Source: Elephas maximus indicus
Lineage: Eukaryota > Chordata > Mammalia > Proboscidea > Elephantidae
Assembly (NCBI RefSeq): GCF_024166365.1
Contig: NC_064820.1
Span: 58,505,501-58,569,500 of the forward strand
Direction: 5' to 3'
Length of the DNA: 64,000 bases
Position 1 is the stretch's first letter; every line of letters starts with the position of its first letter. The notes under the pieces are model-generated. The model was given only the letters and a program-made list of their open reading frames with translations, had not been told where the DNA came from and searched no databases. Of the stretch, positions 20,520-32,800 are shown piece after piece. The translations under genes and the position numbers were made by a program.

Positions 20520-21515
20520 TGATACAGTACCAACAACTCATTTGGGGAGAATCTTCAACTCCTTCTAAGATACAACAAGAACAATTTGTCCCAGCACAAT
20601 GCCTATGGAATTTTTGTCTAGTTGTGTTGCTACTTTCCCCAACCTAGATCAATCAATCCCATTAGAAAAGCTAGCAGAGACCACAAAATGTTAGGGAATC
20701 AGAGCGTGAGAAACCAAGGAGCTGACCTTAAACTAGGGCGAGGGGGGGTGGTGCGAGTGGAGTGATTAAAGTGAAGGCAAAGCTAATGAAGCTGAGGGCA
20801 TGAGGTCTACTCTGGTTGGCTTTGCTTTGGGCTGGAGGCTGGCAAATCTGTAGCTGCAATCTACCTGTTCATCAATTGTCAAAACAAAGAATGAGAATGG
20901 GCAAGGGGAACCACACAGGCTTTTCAGAACTCCTAAAATGCAGGTTTAAGATATGATGGGTTAAACCATACCATCTTAAGATCCAAAGGCTACCATGTGG
21001 CCTTCTGCAATGAGGGCCAGAGAAACACTAAAACCAAGTAGCTATTCAACCCAGTGTACCCTGTTCGTTTAAAATGCTATTGTGTTGTTTTTTTTTTTTT
21101 TCCTCTTAAAGTTGATGTTATGCCAAACAGGGAAATGAGAGTAGGTAACCGGCACTGATGTTTTGCACTTTATTTTGTACATCATGATTGCTTTATTTAG
21201 CCAAAACCAAACATTTTTTCTGGATAGGCAAAGGGGGTCTAGTGGGAAAGTTCTGGGCAGGTTCCAACCCTTCAGGAGGTGGTTCAAGGTCAAGCCAAAT
21301 TTACACTCTGCTTACCGTGCCTTCCTCACAAACTGTTTAACCAGGTATGTTTGATTTAAATTGAAGGCAGCTTTGAGGGCAAAAATTCCCAAGAGGAGAG
21401 ATTTAAAAGCAGATTTTAGATGTGTGAAACTTGCTTTTTAAGTTTTTTTGTGTATTTGATACCAGCTGAAAGTCCTCCTGCATTGCCACCAGCCTACAGC
21501 AATTTTGCGTGTGCC
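20520..21515. other. Unassigned noncoding stretch
   Basis: A T-run at about 21,089-21,102 and G-rich short runs near 20,741 are the only notable features. No coding or RNA gene is recognised. Confidence 0.4.
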
Positions 21516-21521
21516 TAGCGC

Positions 21522-21642
21522 AAATCCAAAGGGTCAGCAGTTCAAATCTGCCAGGCGCTCCTTGGAAACTCTATGGGGCAGTTCTACTCTATCCTATAGG
21601 GTCGCTATGAGTTGGAATCGACTCGAAGGCACTGGGTTTTTT
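21522..21642 (+). mobile_element. AfroSINE, 5'-truncated
   Basis: It begins within the head at ccaaagggtcagcagttcaa and ends in a T-run. The flanks agcgcaaat and agtgcaaat are a likely short target-site duplication. Confidence 0.88.
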
Positions 21643-21667
21643 TTTTTTAGTGCAAATATTTCAGCCT

Positions 21668-21748
21668 AGGAAATCCTATGGGGCAGTTCTACTCTGTCCT
21701 TAGGGTCAATACAAGTAGGAATCAACTGGACAGCACACAACAAAGACA
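21668..21748 (+). mobile_element. AfroSINE 3' fragment
   Basis: Only the last third of the element is present, from aaatcctatggggcagttct to aatcaactggacagc. Confidence 0.8.
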
Positions 21749-22265
21749 ACAGGCAACAGTGCAAGATCTAGCATATAACAGGAGCTTCATCAACATGTAA
21801 ATATAACCAATTGTTTCCCAGAATCACTGCCAGAGTAAATTAAAATGCACCTGTGGGTTCCCCTCCTTTCTCTTTCCAGCAGGGGAAGCAAAGTGAGGCT
21901 CGGGTTCTTGGGTAGGTTGGGCTGAGCTGCAAAACTTGAGTGCTGATTTGGGAGAGTGAGGTAGAGGTTTCCAGAAGTAGCTGAGGATTGAATGGGGTCT
22001 GAGCAAAGGCTTTAGTCCTCTCATGGCTGTTCCTGTGCAGCTAACCAACTTTGTCCTCTTGACCTTCCAACCCTGGGTTTGGTGACACCTCATCCGCTCT
22101 AAGAGGAAGCCCAAGGGATCTCCTATGGCCAATAAAAAATAGACCCTGATAAAACACATCTGCCGAACTGGCTGAGTTTCACTGCAGTCACAGGTCAGCT
22201 GTTGAAGCCCAGGGCCTGGGGAATGCTTCCAGAGCCACCCGCCCTGGGAACAGCTTTGCAGGAGT
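21749..22265. other. Unassigned noncoding stretch
   Basis: No repeat recognised. A 111-codon frame on the minus strand (21,824-22,159) has no identifiable domain. Confidence 0.35.
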
Positions 22266-22269
22266 CTAG

Positions 22270-22420
22270 AAACAGCTCTGCCATGGCAAGCTGTGTAATC
22301 TTAGGCAAGCCGCATGCACACATGTTAGATCCCCTCATCTCGCCTCTCTAACTGAATAATGCGTTAAAAGGATCAAATGCAGCAACAGATGTGAACGCAT
22401 TATGACTATTGTTACCAAGA
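22270..22420 (+). mobile_element. MIR fragment
   Basis: It reads 'agctgtgtaatcttaggcaagccgc ... gatcaaatgcagcaacagatgtgaa', diverged MIR core plus downstream section. Confidence 0.45.
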
Positions 22421-23270
22421 GTCTAATTTCTAAAAATTGGCTTCATTCTTTAAAAAGTGGTTTTATGTCTTAGAGCCAAAAGAAATCCATCCAATCCTCT
22501 AAGTTTCAATTTTTTAAGAAAATCAATTTTAATTGGAAAGTGGGATTCCATATACTAATATATGATTTAGAAGCAATTTTCAAAATCTGCATCTGCTCAA
22601 AAGAGTACAGTGGACTTGTGTTTAACTAGAACTCTTGCCTGGATTTGTCTTAATGAGCAGGACAATACTGTAGAGAGCTGAGGCAGAGTTGCTGTTGCTA
22701 TCAACAAGCAGCCATGCAGGAACAGTGTGCGGGCGTGTGAGGGAACATGACAGCGTGTGAGTGAGTGTGAGAAGATAAGGACAGGACACGTACAGGGTCA
22801 GCTCCAAACCTCAACCCAGAATCTCTGGACACCCCTCAGAGAGCTTTGCTGCTGTTTCTAGAGCTCTGACTCCACTGGATTCCTGAGAAAGCAGCCACAG
22901 AAACAGATGGTTTTTTAATCCTCGCCAAATCTAGAAACTTCAGCTTTAGGTTCACACTGCTGAGAATTATTTTAGAGCCAGGAAGTCTCGACTTGGGAGC
23001 ATTTGAGGAGCTCTCACACTACCTGGCTGCCTTCTCCTTGCCCCCAGTTCTAGAAGGTTCTAATGTGAGGAGTCAAGGCAAATTTTTCTAACCACTAGGT
23101 CTTTCTCAAATCAGGGTTTTGGGTCTATGAGCCCCATCTGCCAAGGGATTCTAGTCACATAATGTCCTTCCACTATTCTACTATTATACATACTGCCCTT
23201 GTACTTCAAATATGAGCCCTCATCCAGGAACACCACACATTGTCCTGACAAGACGAGAAATAGTGTCAGC
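22421..23270. other. Unassigned noncoding stretch
   Basis: A TG-rich segment lies near 22,725-22,770. No gene or repeat family is recognised. Confidence 0.35.
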
Positions 23271-23274
23271 AGCA

Positions 23275-23470
23275 AAAGTAGCTCTCAACTTGAAATCAGA
23301 AAACCCAAGTTTGAGTCCCAGCTCACCATCAGTCCTGGGGTAAGATACTAGCCTTCTTGGTTAACATGAAGTTATTTTTATGGTAAAATATAAGGAATAG
23401 AAATGTCTTTCTTAACTCAAAAAGATGTTGTGAAGATCAAATGAGAATGTAGATGTGAAAACATGATGTA
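23275..23470 (+). mobile_element. MIR
   Basis: It reads 'cccaagtttgagtcccagctcacc' followed by 'gttgtgaagatcaaatgagaa', the MIR box B and downstream region. It is followed by an A-run (23,488-23,504). Confidence 0.5.
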
Positions 23471-23623
23471 AACTCTAAGTTACCATAAAAAAAAAAAAAA
23501 AAAGTTACCATAGAGCTGTGAAAAATTATTGCACCAGTAAAGAAAAAGAGCGGGTGGCTGTCTCAGGCTCGTTTCTCCATTTCTCTCACCTTCTGCAATA
23601 TAGTCCAGTTCTTAATTAACTTA

Positions 23624-23924
23624 CAGGTAGTCCCTGGGTTACCAACAAGATCCATTCCTAAGTGTATCTTTAAGTTGAATCTGTAGTAAGTCAGAACAGG
23701 TGCATAGAGTTCTTATTTAGCCTTACTTCAGTGCAAGAAGAGGCTCGAAGCCTTTTCAATGATTTAAAAGCTGCACAGACAGCAAGTGAAGATGGCTGTG
23801 ATGAAGAATTTGTTGCAAGTAAGGGTAGAGATTGGCTCAGTTGCTTCAAGGTGGGGGCAAATTTACATAACACTAAAGAACAAGTAGGAGTTGTAAGTCA
23901 GACTTTCACAACCCCGAACTTACT
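23624..23924 (+). mobile_element. Tigger-like DNA transposon remnant, copy 1
   Basis: It begins CAGGTAGTCCCTGGGTTACC directly after TA and ends with a diverged inverse of that sequence followed by TA. This is the arrangement of Tc1/mariner-Tigger elements with TA target duplications. The interior translates in one frame (23,731-23,925) into a CENP-B/pogo helix-turn-helix-like segment (EEARSLFNDLKAA, then DEEFVASKG). The element is only about 300 bases, so most of the transposase is absent. Confidence 0.7.
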
Positions 23925-23934
23925 ATAATTCACA

Positions 23935-24695
23935 GAAAACAGCGCTGGCTGAGTAAGAATATTCTCCCTTAGGTAGATGCTACCACTCCTCCCTGCAGCC
24001 TGCCTCACCCCATCCTGTCAGGGAATGACTAAACAGCTCACTGAATTACTAAACTGAAAAAAGTTGATAAAATACCACAAGTTTCCTAAATGACTAAATA
24101 ATTAGTTTAGGCATTGGAAGTCCTTTAGGCATTAGAACTATCTGACACAAGAGAACACAGAATTAGAAAGTCATGTTAGAAGAAGTAATTCCTCAAACAT
24201 TTAGAATACCCACTAGGAATTTTGGAAAGACTGAAATTTCTGATTAAGACAAGAATCATAGGAAATGATTCCACTACTTCGCTTCTCTAATAACATGGCA
24301 TTTCCTTTATCTAACCTTAAACTGACCACTCTATAATGTAATGAAATATATTATTGAGGCCACTCTCACTAGACTCATCAGACTTTATCTAGTGGTGAAG
24401 GGCCTTAGCCCTTATATAATATGTGGGTTGAATAAATGATTGAATGTTAAAGAATTTAAAGATAACTATCATAAAAAGGAAAACATAACTTTTTTATTTA
24501 GGACTTTTTAAGGAATTGGAAGTTTTGGACTCACTATTTTAATGTCAAATTATCTTCACTCCTTTCTTCCTGGGCTGTTTCCAATAAAGGCCCACACCTC
24601 TTTAAAAATAAATGTGTTTTGCTTACTTTTGGCTGCCATGGGACTTCATGAAGTATCCCAACCTATGATCTGAGAGCTTAATTTACACCACAAAG
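23935..24695. other. Unassigned noncoding stretch
   Basis: AT-rich sequence with no recognised gene, repeat or RNA. Confidence 0.35.
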
Positions 24696-24699
24696 AGGC

Positions 24700-24901
24700 T
24701 CAGTGCAGTGTGCCTGGAAGCATAGATCCTCAGACCACCTTCATCAGAGTGGCCTGAGTAGCTTGTTTAAAATGCTGATTCCTGGGTGCCATGACCAGGG
24801 ATTCCAACTTTGTGGGTCTGGGGTGGCCCTAGGAATCAACACTTTGAACAAGTAAATCAGGCAACTCTTACACACAACCAAAATTTTGAGAAACCTCTGG
24901 A
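24700..24901 (+). mobile_element. MER5-type hAT DNA element
   Basis: It contains the order 'gtgcctggaagcatagatcctcagacc ... tttaaaatgctgattcctgggtgcc ... aaattttgagaaacctctgg', typical of MER5A in diverged form. Confidence 0.55.
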
Positions 24902-24906
24902 CTCTC

Positions 24907-27900
24907 CCCCACGCATCTGTCAGTTTGTCATACTGGGGAGAGGGGGGGCTTGTGTATTGCTGTGTTGCTGGAAGTTATGCCACTGATATTTAAATACCAG
25001 CAGAGTCACCAATGGTGGACAGCTTGCAGCTGAGCTTCCAGACTAAGACAGACTAGGAAGACAGACCCAGTGGTCTACTTCTGAAAAGAGTTAGCCAGTG
25101 AAAACCTTATAAATAGCAGTGGAACATTGTCTGATATAGTGCTGGATTGGAACATTGTCTGATATAGTGCTGGAAGATAAGCCCCTCAGGTAGTAAGGCA
25201 CTCAAAGGACGACCGGGGAAGAGCTGCCTCCTCAAAATAGAGTCAACCTTAATGACATGGATGGAGTCATGCTTTCAGGACCTTCATTTACTGATGTGGC
25301 ATGACCCAAAATGAGAAGAAACAGCTATAAACATCCATTAATAATCAGAACCTAGAATGTAGGAAGTATGAATCTAGGAAATTGGAAATGATCAAAATGA
25401 AATGGAACTCATAAAGATTGATACCCTTGGCATTAGTGACCTGAAAGGGACTGGTATTGGTCATTTTGAATTGGACAATCATATGGTCTACTATGCCAGG
25501 AATGACAACTTGAAGAGGAATGGTGTTACATTCATCATAAAAAAGAACATTTCAAAATCTATCCTGAAGTACAATGCTGTCAGTGATAGGATAATATCCA
25601 TATGCCTATAAGGAAGGCCAGTTAATAAGACTATTATTCAAATTTATGCACCAAGCACTAAGGCCAAAGATGAAGAAACTGAAGTTTTTACCAGCTTCTG
25701 AAGTCTGAAATTGATCATACATGCAATCAGGATGCACTGATAACTACTGGTGATTGGAACGCAAAATCTGGAAAAAGAAGAAGAAGGATTGGTAGTTGGA
25801 AAATAAGGCCTTGGTGATAGAAACGATGCTGGAGATCGCATGATTGAATTTCGCAAGATTAGTGACTTCTTCATTGCAAATACCTTTTTTCACCAACATA
25901 AAAGGTGACTATACCCATGGACCTCGACAGAGGGAATACACAGGGATCAAATCAACTACGTCTGTGGAAAGAGACGATTGAAAAGCTCAGTCATCAGAAC
26001 AAGTGGCAGACTGTGGATCAGACCATCAGTTACTCAAATGCAAATTCAAGTTGAAGCTGAAGAAAATTAGAACAAGTCCACAAGATCCAAAGGAGGAACT
26101 TCAGTATATTCTACCTGAATTTAGAGACCATCTCGAGAACAGATTTGATGCATTGAACACTAATGACCAAAGGCCAGACCACTTGTGGAATGACATCAAG
26201 GACATCATACATGAAGAAAGCAAGAGGTCATTAAAAAGACAGGAAAGAAAGGAAATACCTAAAAGGATGTCAGAAGAGACTCTGAAACTTATCCTTAAAT
26301 GTTGAGTAGCTAAAGAGAAATGGAAAAATGATGAAGTAAAAGAGTGGAATGAAAGATTTCAAAGGGCAGCTTGAGAAGACAAAGTAAAGTATTATGATGA
26401 CACATGCAAAGACCTGGAGATAGAAAACCAAAAGGGAAGAACACAGAGCATTTCTCAAGCTGAAAGAACTGAAGAAAAAATTCATGCCTCGAGTTGCAGT
26501 AGGGAAGGTCCTATAGGGAAAATATTAAACAACACAGGAAGCATCAAAAGAAGATGGAATGAATACACAGAGCCACTATACCAAAAAGAACTGGTCGATG
26601 TTCAACCATTTTACAAGGTAACATACGCTCAGGAACCAATGGTACTGAAGGAAGAAGTCCAAGCTGCACTGAAGGCATTGGCAAAAAATGAAGTGCTAGG
26701 AATTGATGAAATACCAATTGAGATGTTTCAACAAATGGATGCAGCACTGGAAGTGTTCACTTGTCTATGCCAAGAAATATGGAAGACAGCTACCTGGCCA
26801 GCCGACTGGAAGAAATCCATATTTTTGCCTATTTCCAAGAAAGGTAATCCAACCGAATGTGGAAATTATCTAAAAATATTAATATGCAAGCAAAATTTTG
26901 CTAAAGATCATTCAAAAACAGCTACAGAAGTAAAAAAAAATCTACAGGGAATTACCAAAAATTCAAGCCAGATTTAGAAGAGGATGTGGAACCAGGAATA
27001 TCATTGCTGATGTCAGATGAATCCCGGCTGAAAGCAGAGAATATCAGAAAGATGTTTACCCATGTTTTATTGACTATGCTAGGATTTGACTGTGTGTATC
27101 ACAACAAATTATGGATAACATTGTACAGAATGCGAATTCTGGAACATTTAACTGTGCTCATGAGGAATCTGTACATGGATCAAGAGGCAGTGGTTTGAAC
27201 AGAACAAGGGAATACTGCATGGTTTAAAGTCAGGAAAGGTGTGCTTCAGGGTTGCATCCTTTCACCACACCTACTCAATCTGTATGCTGAGCAAATAATC
27301 TGAGAAGCTGGTCTATGTGAAGAAGAATGGGGCATCAGGATTGGAGGAAGACTCATTAACCTGCGGATGACACAACCTTTCTAGCTGACAGTGAAGAGGA
27401 CTTGAAGCACTTACTGATGAAGATCAAACACAGCAGTCTTCAGTGTGGATTACACCTCACCATAAAGTAAAGAAAAAGCCTCACAACTGGATGAATAAGC
27501 AGCATCATGATAAACGGAGAAAAGATTGAAGTCGTCAAAGATTTCATTTTACTTGGATCCACCATCAATACCCACAGAAGCGGCAGTCAAGAAATCAAGA
27601 CGCATTACATTGGGCAAATAGGCTGCAAATACCTCTTTAAAGTGTTGAAAAGCAAAGATGTCACCTTGAGGACTAAGGTGTGCCTGATCCAAGACATGGT
27701 GTTTTCAAATGCATGTGACAGCTGGACAATGAATAAGGAAGACTGAAGAAGAATTGATGCCTTTGAAATGTGGTGTTGGCAAAGAACATCGAATATACCA
27801 TGGACCACCAAAAGAATAAACAAATCTGTTTTGGAAGAAGTACAACCAGAATGCTCCTTACAAGCAAGAATGGCGAGACTACAACTCTCATACATTGGGC

Positions 27901-28121
27901 ATGTTATCGGGATGAATCATTCTCTGGAGAAGGACATCATGCTTGGTAATGTAGAGGGTCAGTGAAAAAGAGGAAGCTCCTCAACGAGATGGTTTGACAC
28001 AGTGGTTGCAACAATGGGCTCAAGCATAGCAACAATTGTGAGGATGGTGCAGGACGAGGCAATGGTTCTGTCTATTGTGCATAGGGTCTCTATGAGTCAG
28101 CACCTGACGACAGTAACAACG
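24907..28121 (+). mobile_element. RTE (BovB-like) LINE, near full length, inactive
   Basis: About 3.2 kb, the size of a complete RTE. The 5' region (tctgtcagtttgtcatactg, then ctggaagttatgccactg) is shared with copies at 46,270 and 59,532. The apurinic-type endonuclease begins near 25,335 with translated pieces such as IDTLGISDLKGTGIGHFE. The reverse transcriptase runs from about 26,640 to 27,420, including CVYHNKLWITLYRM. The Tyr-Ala-Asp-Asp region near 27,360 is damaged. The end is gacgacagtaacaac. Many stops and frame changes show it cannot encode an active protein. A 28-bp tandem duplication occurs in its 5' UTR (25,120-25,174). Confidence 0.95.
25335..27970 (+). pseudogene. RTE endonuclease-reverse transcriptase, broken frame
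   Basis: The single RTE polyprotein would combine an N-terminal endonuclease with a central reverse transcriptase and act on RNA copied at the insertion site. Here it is broken into at least five frames. Open pieces lie at 25,402-25,611 (endonuclease), 26,003-26,305 (end of endonuclease and linker, SDHQLL motif), 26,639-26,977 and 26,986-27,198 (reverse transcriptase) and 27,507-27,965 (C-terminal part). Confidence 0.85.
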
Positions 28122-28349
28122 GTTTTTCCTAGTCATATCTTTTCATGCTAGCAGAATTAGTATTTAATTCTTACTGTGGAGATTTTTGACAAGAAAAGCC
28201 ATGTTTGAGAGATTGATCTTAGATTTTTAGCTATAATATTATATATTTCAATTTTTTTTAGTGTATTTCATTGATTCTACAACTCACATTTTCTCCACAT
28301 GTTAACATCATTGAAATTAAATAATAAAAATCTATGTCCACATAAACAA

Positions 28350-31300
28350 ACTAAAACTCAAAGGATGGAAGAAAATATATCAAGCAAACAACAACCAAAA
28401 AAAGAGCAAGAGTAACAATATTAATCTTTGAAAAAACAGACTTTAAAACAAAATCCACCATAAAGGATAAGGAAGGAGACTACATAATGACTAAAGGGTC
28501 AATACACAAGGAGGATAAAATCATAATAAATACATACGCACTCAGTGGAAGAGCTCCAAAATACATAAAACAAACTCTAACAACATTGAAAAGAGAAATA
28601 GACAGCTCCACAATAATAGTACAAGACTTCGACACACCACTTTCGGTGAAGGACAGAATATCTAGAAAGAAACTCAATAAAGATATGCAAGGTCTAAATG
28701 CCACAATCAGTCAACTTGACCACATAGACATATACAGAACACTTCACCCCACAGCAGCCAAGTATACATTCTTTTCTAACACACATGGAACATTCTTCAG
28801 AATAGATCAGTTTTTAGGCCACAAAGCAAGCCTTACCAGAACCCAAAGCATTAAAATAATGCAAACCAACTTTTCTGATCAAAATGCCATAAAAATAGAA
28901 ACAGCAAGGAAAAAAAATCAAATACAGGGAAACTGAACAACACCTTGCTTAAAACCTACTGCATTATAGAAGTAATCAAGGCTAGAATAAAGAAATTCAT
29001 AGATTCAAATAAGAATGAAAACACATCTTACCAAAACCTTTGGGACACAGCAAAAGCAGCACTTAGAGGTCAAGTTATAGCAATACATGCATACATCAAA
29101 AAAGAAGAAAGGGACAAAATCAAAACATTAACCCTGCAACACAAACAAAAAAGAAGAGAGCAGCAAAAGAAGCCCTCAGGCACCAGAAGAAAGGAAATAA
29201 TAAAGATTAGAGCAGAAATAAATGAAATAGAGAATAGGAAAACAACTGAAAGAATCAATAAGACCAAAAGTTGATTCTTTGAATAGATCAACAAAATCAA
29301 AAAAACATTGGCCAAAATGACAAAAGAAAAACAGGAGAGGAAGCAAATAACCCAAATAAGAAATGAGATGGGTGATATCACAACATACCCAAATGAAATT
29401 CAAAGGATCATAACAGAATACTATGAAAAATTGTACTCCAACAAATTTGAAAACCTAGAGGAAATGAACAAATTTCTAGAACAAATTACCTACCTAAACT
29501 AACACAAACCAAGGTAGAAAAACTAAATAAACTCATACCAAAAGAAGAGATTAAAGAGGTAATAAAAAAATCTCCCAACAAAAAAATCCTGGCCCAGATG
29601 GCTTCACTGGAGAATTCTAGCAAATTTCATGGAAGAGTTAACATCAGTATTACTAAAGCTATTTCAGAACATAGGAAAGGAAAGAATACTCCCGAACTCA
29701 TTCTGTGAAGCCAGCATAACCCTGAGACCAAAGCCAGGCAAAGACACCACAAAAAAAGAAAATTACAGACCAATATCCCTCATGAACATAGACACAAAAA
29801 TCCTCAACAAAATTCTAGCCAACAGAATTCAGCATCATATAAAAAAATAATAATAATACATCACGACTAAGTGGGATTCATACCAGGTGTGCAGGAATGG
29901 TTCAACATTAGAAAATCAATCAACGTATTCCACCGCATAAATAAAACAAAAGAAAAGAACCACAGGATCTTATGAATCAATGCAGAAAAGGCACTTGACA
30001 AACTCTAATACCCATTCCTGATAAAAACTTCTGGCAAAATAGGAATAGAAGGGAAACTCCGTGGCATAATAAAGGGTATTTATACAAAGCCAACAGCCAA
30101 CATCATTCTAAACAGAAAGAGACTGAAACCATTTCCCTTGAGAATGGGAACCAGACAAGGATGCTTTTTATCAGCACTTTTATTCAGCATTCGGCTGGAG
30201 GTCCTAGGCAGAGCAAAAAGGCAAGAAAAAGAAATAAACGGCATCCAAATTGGTAAGGAAGAAGTAAAAGTATCCATAGTCGCAGATGATATGATCTTAT
30301 CCACAGAAACCCCAAAGAATCCACAAGAAAGCTACTGGAACTAATAGAAGATTTTAGCAAAGTGGCAGGCTATAAGAGTAACATACAAAAATCAGTAGGA
30401 TTCCTCTGTTCCAACAAAGAGAACTTTTGAAAGGAAAGCACCAAATCAATACCATTTACAATAGCCCCCAAGAAGATAAAGTATGTAGGAATAAATCTAA
30501 CCAGGGACGTTAAAGACAATACAAAGAAAACTATAAAACACTACTGCAAGAAACCAACAGACCTACACGAGAGGAAAAATATACCATGCTCACAGATAGG
30601 AAGACTCAACATTGTGAAAATGTCAATTCTGCCCAAAGCAATCTACACATACAATGCAATCCTGATACAAGTTCCAACAGCACTTTTTAAAGAGATGGAG
30701 AAACAAATCACCAACTTTATATGGAAAGAGAGGAGGCCTGGATAACTAAAGCATTACTGAAGAAGAAGAACAAAGTGGAGGGCCTCCTACTACCTGACTT
30801 ACGAGCTTATTATACTGCTGCAGTAGTCACAACAGCCTGGTACTGGTATAACTACGGACACATAGGCCAATGGAACAGAATTGAGAACCCAGACATAAAT
30901 CTATCCACCTATAAGCAGCTGATGTTTGACAAAGGCCCAAAGTCCATTAAATGGGGAAAAGACAGTCTCTTTAACAAATGGTGCCAGCATAACTGTATCC
31001 ATCTGAAGAAAAATTAAATAAGACTCATACCTCACACCATTCACAAAAACTAATTCAAAATGGATCAAAGACCTAAATATAAAATCTAAAATGATAAAGA
31101 TCATGGAAGAAAAAATAAGGACAACACTAGGGGCCCTAATACATAGCATAAATGGTATACACACCATAAGTAACAATGCACAAATACCAGAAAGGAAACT
31201 AGATAACAGGGAGCTCCTAAAAATCAAACAATTATGCTCATCAAAAGACTTTGCCAAAAGAGTAAAAAGAGAACCTAGAGGCTGGGGAAAAATTTTTGGC

Positions 31301-31800
31301 TATGATATATTGGACAAAGATCTAATCTCTAAAATCTGCAAGATACTGTAATACCTCAACAACAAAAAGACAAATAATCCGATTAAAAAATGGGCAAAGG
31401 ATATGAACAGTCACTTCACCAAAGAAGGCATTCAGGCAGCTAACAGAAACATGAGGAAATGGTCACTGTCATTAGCCATTAGAGAAATGCAAATCAAAAC
31501 TACATTTTGACACCGTCTCACTCCAACAAGGCTGACACTAATCCAAAAAACCCAAAGTAACAAATGTTGGAGAGGTTGTGGGGAGACTGGAACTGCTGGT
31601 GGGAATGTAAAATGGTACAACCACTTTGGAAAACAATATGATGCTTCCTTAAAAAGCTAGAAATAGACATACCATATGATCCAGCAATCCCACTCCTAGG
31701 AATATATCCTAGGGAAATAATGGATGAATCTGGAGGGCATTATGCTGAGTGAAATAAATCAGTCACGAAAGAACAAATACTGTATGAGATCACTATTAAA
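28350..31800 (+). pseudogene. L1 ORF2 (endonuclease and reverse transcriptase), broken
   Basis: Successive open pieces translate L1 ORF2 in order. 28,487-28,936 is the endonuclease C-terminal half (with FRIDQFLG, and FSDQN where FSDHN is expected, so a catalytic His is lost). 28,945-29,274 and 29,308-29,502 form the linker. 29,629-29,850 begins the reverse transcriptase ([19 protein letters not shown]). 30,138-30,344 contains the catalytic Ala-Asp-Asp as VADDMIL. 30,721-31,351 is the C-terminal region. Several frame changes and stops show it is dead. Confidence 0.88.
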
Positions 31801-32800
31801 AGAACTCAAGAAAAGTTTACACACAGAAAAAAGCATTCTTTGATGGTAGTGAGGGTGGGGAGGGAGAGGGAGGAGAAATTGTTAACTAGATAGTAGACAA
31901 GTGTCAACTTCAGTGAAGGGAAGGACAACATACAATACATACAGGGGAAGTCAGCACAAGTGGACCAAAGCAAAAGCTAAGAAGTTTCCTAAACACATCC
32001 AAACACTTTGAGGGACTGAGCAGCTAGGGCTGGGGCCTGTGGACCAGGGTTTTGGGGAATATCTAGGTCAATTGGCCTAACAATTTTTAAAGAAAATGTT
32101 CTACACCCCATTTGGGTGAGTATTATCCGGGTTCTTAAAAACTTGTTAGCAGCCTAAGGTACGTCCATAGGCCCCATTCCACCCAGAGCAATGAGAATGA
32201 AGAGCACCAAAGATACAGGGAAAATCCTAGCCCAAAGGACTAAAGGACCAATGAACCAGAGACTACGCCAGCCTGAGAACAGAACTGGATGGTGCCCGGC
32301 TACCACCAATGACCGCCCTGACAGGTAATGTAACAGAGTCCCACACAGAGCAGGAGAAAAATATAGGACAGAATTCAAATTCATGTAAAAAGACAAGGCT
32401 TAAAGGTCTGCCAGAGACTGAAGGAACCCTCGAAACTATGGCCACCAGATGCTCTGTTAACCCAGAGCTTAAACCATTCCCAAAGCCCACTTTTCAGATA
32501 GAGATTAGACAGGTGATTAAAACAAAAAATAATACACGTGAGGAACATGGTTCTTAGTTCAATCAAATATACGAAATCAAATGGGCAACTTCTGTCCAAA
32601 AGCAGGATAAGAAGGCAGGAAGGGACAGGAAATGAATGAACAGACACAGAAAACGCTAGGTAGAAAAGGGGAGCATGCTGTCACGTTGTGGGGCTTGCAG
32701 CCAATGTCACACAACAAAGTGTACAAATTTTTAAATGAGAATTAACCTGAGCTATAAACTTTCACCCAAAGCACAGTAAAAAAAGGAAAAAAAAAATTCT
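28350..32800 (+). mobile_element. L1 LINE, 5'-truncated, 3' end present
   Basis: It begins inside ORF2 near the endonuclease and runs to a 3' UTR ending in an A-rich tail at about 32,770-32,800. The 3' UTR segment 32,285-32,560 matches 45,990-46,262, confirming they belong to the same family. Near 31,720-31,740 the sequence jumps, suggesting a small internal deletion. Confidence 0.92.

Noticed and set aside
23731..23928. Possible host gene with a CENP-B-like domain
   Set aside because: The frame lies within transposon-like terminal repeats and a second decayed copy exists at 39,119-39,571, so it is a DNA transposon remnant.
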